Source: Bacillus vallismortis | GTDB taxonomy: Bacteria; Bacillota; Bacilli; Bacillales; Bacillaceae | DNA length: 64,000 nucleotides | Reading direction: 5' to 3' | NCBI RefSeq assembly: GCF_004116955.1 | Contig: NZ_CP026362.1 | Location: 1,218,501-1,282,500, forward strand | Part shown: one piece after another, positions 59,249-64,000 of the stretch | Layout: the number at the start of each line of letters is the position of its first letter | Position numbering within the stretch: the first letter of the stretch is position 1 | Notes under the pieces: generated by a model | What the model saw: only the letters and a program-made list of their open reading frames with translations | Told to the model about the DNA's origin: nothing | The model's database searches: none | Made by a program: the position numbers and the translations under genes

Positions 59249-59271
59249 ACTCCGCCTTGGCGGAGTTTTTG
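59247..59271 (+). terminator. Terminator after pbuX
   Basis: AAACTCCG and CGGAGTTT pair around CCTTGG, then Ts. Confidence 0.88.
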
Positions 59272-59319
59272 CATATAAAAGTGTTCGTTGCGGCACAATG
59301 TATGCAAAGAGGTGATCGC

Positions 59320-60417
59320 ATGGCGTTTATTTTATCCATCGGAACAAGTCTTCCTGCGTATGATGTAAACCAAGAGAAAGCGGCTGAGTTCGCCCGCTAT
59401 ATGTTTCAGCATTCCTTTAAAGATATTGACCGGCTGTTAACCTCCTTTAAAAACGGGCACATTCAATCGAGACAATTTGTTAAGCCAATTGAATGGTATA
59501 AAGAGGGTCACAGCTTTGAAGAGAAAAATAAACTATACATAGAAGAAACGCTTAACCACAGCAGAGAGGCTGTTCGCGAGTGCCTCTCTCATCCTGAATT
59601 TTTCCAAGACGCCATCCCTTATGAGAAAGTGGACGCTGTTTTTTTCGTCTCCAGTACGGGCCTTTCCACCCCGAGCATCGAGGCGCGGCTCATGAATGAA
59701 CTCCCGTTTTCTCCATATACGAAGCGGATTCCGCTATGGGGTCTCGGCTGTGCAGGAGGAGCCAGCGGACTTGCGCGCGCTGTTGAATACTGCAAAGCGT
59801 ACCCTGAGGCTTTCGTGCTCGTCATTGCTGCTGAATTGTGCAGCTTGACATTCCAGCCGGAAGATAAAACGAAAAGCAATCTGATCGGCACTTCGCTTTT
59901 TGGAGACGGCATTGCCGCAGCATTATTATGCGGAGAAAAGGCGGACCGCAGGATGTCGAAACTGAAGTTTGTGCCGAAGATAACGGATTCCCAATCTGTT
60001 TTGATGAAACAATCAGAAGATGTCATGGGCTGGGACTTTACTGATCAAGGATTCAAAGCCATTTTCTCAAGAGATATACCGACTTTGGTAGAAAAATGGC
60101 TCAAATCACATGTACAGGTTTTTTTGGACAAACATCAGCTGTCATTCAGTGATATCAGCGTATTTTTAGCACATCCAGGCGGAAAAAAGGTGATTGATGC
60201 ATATATCAAAAGTCTCGAACTCTCAACAGAAAAGCTTTCCTCAGCGCAAAGTATATTGCAAAAGCACGGAAATATGTCTTCAGCCACAATATTGTATGTG
60301 ATCAAAGACCATCTGCTGAACGGCGATAAAAAGGAAGCAGAACGGGGAATGATTGGCGCATTAGGCCCGGGATTTTCTTCAGAGCTACTGTTATTCAGCT
60401 GGGGAAGGGTGGCTTGA
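59320..60417 (+). CDS. bpsA: Type III polyketide synthase (BpsA/BcsA)
   Basis: Chalcone-synthase-like enzyme making alkylpyrones from long-chain acyl-CoA and malonyl-CoA; also called bcsA. 365 residues from ATG 59320 behind AGAGGTGAT. Catalytic cysteine lies in LWGLGCAGGASG near residue 145, a histidine in VFLAHPGGKKV near 288 and an asparagine in KHGNMSSAT near 321, completing the C-H-N triad. ypbQ follows after 3 bases. Confidence 0.94.
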   Translation: MAFILSIGTSLPAYDVNQEKAAEFARYMFQHSFKDIDRLLTSFKNGHIQSRQFVKPIEWYKEGHSFEEKNKLYIEETLNHSREAVRECLSHPEFFQDAIPYEKVDAVFFVSSTGLSTPSIEARLMNELPFSPYTKRIPLWGLGCAGGASGLARAVEYCKAYPEAFVLVIAAELCSLTFQPEDKTKSNLIGTSLFGDGIAAALLCGEKADRRMSKLKFVPKITDSQSVLMKQSEDVMGWDFTDQGFKAIFSRDIPTLVEKWLKSHVQVFLDKHQLSFSDISVFLAHPGGKKVIDAYIKSLELSTEKLSSAQSILQKHGNMSSATILYVIKDHLLNGDKKEAERGMIGALGPGFSSELLLFSWGRVA

Positions 60418-60420
60418 CGT

Positions 60421-60909
60421 ATGTTTTGGTTGTTAATCGTCATTCTCATGACTCAAAGACTGGCAGAAATGGCAGTAGCCAGACAAAACGAACAAAAGGT
60501 AAAGAAACAAGGGGCGATCGAATTCGGTGAGAGCCACTATCCGTATATCATCATCATGCATATTCTATTTTTTCTGTCTTTCATTGCGGAAGTGCTGCTG
60601 CTGAACAAACAGCCGTCAAGCTGGTGGTTCGGCATCGCTGCGGCTATTTTAAGCGTGCAGGCAGTGCGGTATTGGGCACTTTGCTCATTAGGCGCACATT
60701 GGAATACGAAAATTCTTGTCATTCCGGGTGCAGAGCTTGTAAAAAAAGGCCCTTATAAATGGATAAATCATCCAAACTATACCGTTGTTATATTAGAAAT
60801 CTTATTGATCCCGCTTCTGTATCAAGCCTACGTCACCATGTGTCTATTTTCCATTTTCAATGCCGTGCTGTTAACCGTCAGAATCCGTGCAGAAGACAAG
60901 GCACTATAG
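60421..60909 (+). CDS. ypbQ: Alkylpyrone O-methyltransferase, ICMT-like (BpsB/YpbQ)
   Basis: Membrane methyltransferase of the isoprenylcysteine carboxyl methyltransferase type; in B. subtilis it methylates the BpsA pyrones. 162 residues, four or five membrane helices, with the SAM-site pattern GPYKWINHPNYTVVILE near residue 116 and RIRAEDKAL at the end. The B. subtilis protein is 168 residues as I recall. After the TAG here the same frame runs five more codons (DHLVK) to the next stop, so this copy looks shortened by six residues through one base change. Confidence 0.88.
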   Translation: MFWLLIVILMTQRLAEMAVARQNEQKVKKQGAIEFGESHYPYIIIMHILFFLSFIAEVLLLNKQPSSWWFGIAAAILSVQAVRYWALCSLGAHWNTKILVIPGAELVKKGPYKWINHPNYTVVILEILLIPLLYQAYVTMCLFSIFNAVLLTVRIRAEDKAL

Positions 60910-60930
60910 GATCACCTCGTAAAATAGAGA

Positions 60931-60979
60931 TTGAAAATCATTCTCATCCATGTTACAATATAAGTGAAAAAGATTCTCA
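60931..60979 (+). promoter_or_regulatory. Sigma-A promoter overlapped by Fur boxes
   Basis: TTGAAA (60931-60936), 17-base spacer, TACAAT (60954-60959). TGAAAATCATTCTCA (60932-60946) matches the Fur 7-1-7 repeat TGATAATnATTATCA at 12 of 14 fixed positions and covers the -35. A second, weaker copy TGAAAAAGATTCTCA lies at 60965-60979 around the transcription start. Confidence 0.75.
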
Positions 60980-60997
60980 ATCAGGATGGTGAAGCGA

Positions 60998-61090
60998 ATG
61001 ACAATGCTATTTTTGCTTGGGGCGGTTTGTACATATAGTGTATTAATTGGTTTTGTATTAAAAGGAATCTCTAATAAATCTGTTTCATGA
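60998..61090 (+). CDS. fbpC: 30-residue Fur-controlled small protein, probably FbpC
   Basis: Sequence MTMLFLLGAVCTYSVLIGFV followed by LKGISNKSVS: one hydrophobic segment and a basic tail. Ribosome site GGATGGTGA before ATG 60998. The Fur box promoter directly upstream shows iron-repressed expression. In B. subtilis the Fur regulon contains three small proteins, FbpA, FbpB and FbpC, that help the sRNA FsrA in iron sparing; from memory FbpC is about this size and encoded next to ypbR. The name rests on that recollection, the gene itself on the signals. Confidence 0.6.
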   Translation: MTMLFLLGAVCTYSVLIGFVLKGISNKSVS

Positions 61091-61126
61091 ATCTGGAACT
61101 TGTCAAAGTTGCAGATTTTCTTTATA

Positions 61127-61153
61127 GAAGCTGCCGTAATGGCGGCTTTTTTC
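61127..61153 (+). terminator. Terminator after the Fur-controlled small gene
   Basis: AAGCTGCC and GGCGGCTT pair (one G-T) around GTAAT, followed by six Ts. It separates the small gene from dynA. Confidence 0.82.
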
Positions 61154-61260
61154 TATTCTTTTAGAGAAATTTGATCCATTCTTGTGTAAAATGAAAGGGG
61201 ATGTATTCAGATCTTTCAAAAAAGATTCACAATTGAAACGGCACAAAGGGGTTCATACTG

Positions 61261-64000
61261 ATGACAGAACATAACAGAAAAGAGCTTTTGCATAAAACCG
61301 GGGAACTATATAAGGAATTCATCGAAAATCAAGATGAACAAAGAGCTGCCAAACTTGCTGCTGTCATGAACAAAGCGGCTGATGAAGAGGTTTATATCGC
61401 GTTTACCGGGCATTATTCAGCGGGGAAATCATCACTGCTGAACTGCCTGTTAATGGAGAATATTTTACCGACAAGCCCGATCCCGACAAGCGCTAACCTT
61501 GTTGTGATCAGAAACGGGGAAAAGCGTGTTCGGCTTCATACAACAGACGGAGCATGCGCTGAGCTAGAGGGGGCTTATCGGAAAGACAAGGTGCAGCAAT
61601 ACTGCAAAGACGGGGAACAGATTGAAAGCGTTGAAATCTATGATCGATATACTGAAATGGATACGGGAGTTGCGTACATTGACACCCCTGGGATTGACTC
61701 AACAGATGATGCGCATTTTCTGTCGGCGGCGTCTATTCTCCACCAGGCGGACGCGCTGTTTTATGTCGTTCACTATAATCACGTGCACGCTGAGGAGAAT
61801 GTAAAGTTTCTCAGGTCAATTAAAGAAAGTATTCCTAATGTGTATTTTATCGTCAATCAAATTGACCGCCATGATGAGTCGGAAACACGTTTTGAAGATT
61901 ATAAAGCGCAGGTTGAGGAGATGCTTTGCAGTGAAGGCTTTTCGAAGGACGCACTCTATTTTACGTCAGTGACAGAACCGAACCACCCGTTCAATCAGAT
62001 TGGCGTCCTGAGAGATGAATTAAAAGGAATAGTACAGCAATCCAAGAACAGCCTCCAGCCTTTAACAGAACAAAAAGTCCGCCATCTGCTGAAGGAACAT
62101 ACGGAGATGCTTTTGAAAGATGAAACAGGTGGAACCAGCTATGCTGAACAGCTTATCACGCAAACTGAACTGGTCCAATCGCTGCGTGATCAACGAGATG
62201 AGATGACAAAGAAAGCGACTGAGGCAGAAAACAGGATGCAGGAAGAAGTCAATCGCATTTTAAAAAATGCCAACCTGACGCCTTTTGAAATGCGTGAGCT
62301 GGCAGCTGAATTCCTCGAATCGCAAGAGCCTTCTTTTAAAACCGGTTTTTTCTTTTCGAAAGGAAAAACTGCACAGGAAAGAGATAGAAGAAGAAATGCT
62401 TTTTTCTCAGATGTGAAAAAACGAACAGAGGCCGAAGCGGATTGGCACATAATAGACACGTTTCATAAACTCGCCAAGGCATTTGATGTTCATACAGCTG
62501 AAAGTGAAAAGCTGATTCAGGCCTATCGCACTCCGCTTAAAATTGACATTATTGAGCTTGCTGTCAAGCATGGTGCAGCATTTTCTTCTGAATATGTATT
62601 GCAATATACAAAAGATTTGGCAGAGCTGATTCGCAAAGAGGCGAAAAGAGAAGCGGCAGACATCATAAAGGCGATTTCTGCGATGGTGAAAGAGAGTGTC
62701 ACTAAAGACATGCAAACGGTCAATGAACGACTCATTCAGGAATCAGAAAAACTAGCCATTCTCCAAGAACAGGCCGGCTTAGAGAATAATGCCCGCGAAA
62801 AAGCTGATCGCATATGGGCCATTTGGGAAGACGAATCCGCATGCCCAAGGAATATAGAAACCGACTGGTTTAAAACGAAGAAAAAAACAGTGGCGGCGCC
62901 AGAACAGATACGAAACCAAAGCCATCAGACACGGCAGCGAAATATAAAACCAGAAATAATGGAGCAAGAACGGCCGCTTCAAGACCAGATCAAGCGCTTT
63001 CGTATATTGTCTGATCTTTTAGGCGAATATAACATGCTGTCAAAACAAACCTCAGCCTTTCAGCAAAGGATTAACAGGCTCGAGGAACGGAAATTTACAC
63101 TCGCGCTTTTCGGAGGCTTTAGTTCAGGGAAATCATCATTTGCCAATGCGCTTGTCGGTGAAAGGGTGCTTCCGTCCTCACCAACGCCAACCACAGCCAC
63201 CATTAACAAGATTACAAAACCAACCAATGGCAGCATCAATAAAACAGCGGATGTGGTCTTTAAGACGGAGGATGACATAACGGCTGAGATTTTACAGCTT
63301 ACCGGAATAAAAGAAGAGCCCACGGGCCGTTCTTTTACAGAGAAGTGGGAAAAGGCGATCAAAAAAAGCCGGCTGCAGGAAGAACACGTGAAATTAATCA
63401 GCAATTTCCTGCTTGCATATGAAAAGGTTCAGCCATATATACAGGAACAAAAGACATTAACGATACCGCTGTCTGACTTAAAACCGTATGTAGCAGAGGA
63501 AGCAACGGCCTGCGCTGTAAAAGAGGTAACGGTCTATTATACATGCCCGCTCACTGAAAAAGGGATTACGATCGTTGATACGCCCGGCGCGAGCAGCATG
63601 AACAAACGGCATACAGAGCTGGCGTTCCAATATATGAAAGATGCCGATGCGTTTTTTTATATGACCTATTATCAGCATTCCTTCTCGAAAGGAGACCGTT
63701 CATTTTTGCGAAAGCTCGGGCTGGTAAAAGAATCGCTCAGTATGGATAAAATGTTTTTCGTCATTAATGCGGCAGACCTTGCGAAAGATAAAACAGAGCT
63801 TGAAACAGTGACCGATTATGTCAGCGCAGAGCTTGTAAAAGAAGGGATTCATGAACCGCAGCTCTTTACTGTATCAAGTAAAGAGGAACTGCTCGGCAAA
63901 CCGGAATCATTTTATAACCAGTTCCCGAAAGTAAGAAAACACTTAGATCGCTTTATTGAAGTGGATGTTAAAAAAGCGTCTGCCGCACAGCTCAGTTCGG
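61261..64000 (+). CDS. dynA: Double dynamin-like GTPase DynA, 3' end cut off
   Basis: Bacterial dynamin made of two fused dynamin units, acting at the membrane in fusion, repair and phage tolerance in B. subtilis (formerly ypbR; 1193 residues there). 913 codons are visible and the frame is open at the right edge. First GTPase: P-loop GHYSAGKSS with K56 and switch DTPGID near residue 140; helical stalk with coiled coil about 300-600; second GTPase: P-loop GGFSSGKSS with K624 and DTPGASS near 772. Start ATG 61261 behind AAAGGGG; its promoter lies after the preceding terminator. Confidence 0.96.
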   Translation, partial: MTEHNRKELLHKTGELYKEFIENQDEQRAAKLAAVMNKAADEEVYIAFTGHYSAGKSSLLNCLLMENILPTSPIPTSANLVVIRNGEKRVRLHTTDGACAELEGAYRKDKVQQYCKDGEQIESVEIYDRYTEMDTGVAYIDTPGIDSTDDAHFLSAASILHQADALFYVVHYNHVHAEENVKFLRSIKESIPNVYFIVNQIDRHDESETRFEDYKAQVEEMLCSEGFSKDALYFTSVTEPNHPFNQIGVLRDELKGIVQQSKNSLQPLTEQKVRHLLKEHTEMLLKDETGGTSYAEQLITQTELVQSLRDQRDEMTKKATEAENRMQEEVNRILKNANLTPFEMRELAAEFLESQEPSFKTGFFFSKGKTAQERDRRRNAFFSDVKKRTEAEADWHIIDTFHKLAKAFDVHTAESEKLIQAYRTPLKIDIIELAVKHGAAFSSEYVLQYTKDLAELIRKEAKREAADIIKAISAMVKESVTKDMQTVNERLIQESEKLAILQEQAGLENNAREKADRIWAIWEDESACPRNIETDWFKTKKKTVAAPEQIRNQSHQTRQRNIKPEIMEQERPLQDQIKRFRILSDLLGEYNMLSKQTSAFQQRINRLEERKFTLALFGGFSSGKSSFANALVGERVLPSSPTPTTATINKITKPTNGSINKTADVVFKTEDDITAEILQLTGIKEEPTGRSFTEKWEKAIKKSRLQEEHVKLISNFLLAYEKVQPYIQEQKTLTIPLSDLKPYVAEEATACAVKEVTVYYTCPLTEKGITIVDTPGASSMNKRHTELAFQYMKDADAFFYMTYYQHSFSKGDRSFLRKLGLVKESLSMDKMFFVINAADLAKDKTELETVTDYVSAELVKEGIHEPQLFTVSSKEELLGKPESFYNQFPKVRKHLDRFIEVDVKKASAAQLSS

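Noticed and set aside
61157..61192. Possible dynA promoter with TAAAAT at 61187
   Set aside because: No -35 box at 16-18 bases; TTGATC is only 10 bases away.

Overview
The window is a continuous stretch of chromosome from the Bacillus subtilis species group. Gene order, protein lengths and many short genes match the trpE-to-ypbR (dynA) segment of B. subtilis as I remember it. The proteins differ from the 168 laboratory strain at scattered positions (roughly 5-10% in TrpE and TrpC by eye from memory), so a close relative or a diverged strain is likelier than 168 itself. trpC is intact at full length. I see no tRNA, insertion sequence, prophage, CRISPR array or plasmid feature. This is core chromosome, densely packed, with many genes overlapping by 4-30 bases.

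Layout: (1) 1-9434, aromatic supra-operon: trpE (left end cut off), trpD, trpC, trpF, trpB, trpA, hisC, tyrA, aroE. (2) 9435-14338, ypiA-ypiB-ypiF, then qcrA-qcrB-qcrC for the menaquinol:cytochrome c reductase. (3) 14380-16748, membrane and sporulation-type genes ypjA, ypjB and the reverse-strand ypjC. (4) 16888-24784, a long metabolic run: ypjD, dapB (lysine and cell wall), mgsA (methylglyoxal), bshB1 and bshA (bacillithiol), cca (tRNA end), birA (biotin), panB-panC-panD (pantothenate). (5) 24911-33116, dinG, ypmA, ypmB, aspB, asnS, dnaD, nth, ypoC. (6) 33148-36564, reverse-strand recU-ponA. (7) 36605-40450, small Bacillus-type genes yppC to ypqE, including the spore protein gene sspM. (8) 40528-49917, mrfA-mrfB (yprA-yprB), an unnamed 31-residue membrane peptide, cotD, ypsA, gpsB, the RNase P RNA gene rnpB, ypsC, ypzG, yptA, ypvA. 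(9) 49924-55440, galacturonate/2-keto-3-deoxygluconate use: kduI-kduD divergent from kdgR-kdgK-kdgA-kdgT. (10) 55515-64000, ypwA; xpt-pbuX behind a PurR box and guanine riboswitch; bpsA-bpsB (bcsA-ypbQ); a Fur-box-controlled small gene; and dynA, cut off at the right end.

Control elements readable in the sequence include the guanine riboswitch with its terminator, a perfect PurBox, a near-perfect Fur box over a well-formed sigma-A promoter, a matched pair of LacI-family operators between kduI and kdgR, sigma-K-like promoters before cotD and yppG, and many intrinsic terminators. I found no convincing undescribed multi-gene system. The most interesting loose ends are small: the 31-residue membrane peptide with its own promoter, a possible two-state RNA switch between hisC and tyrA, the unexplained panB leader, and small C-terminal changes in CotD and YpbQ.
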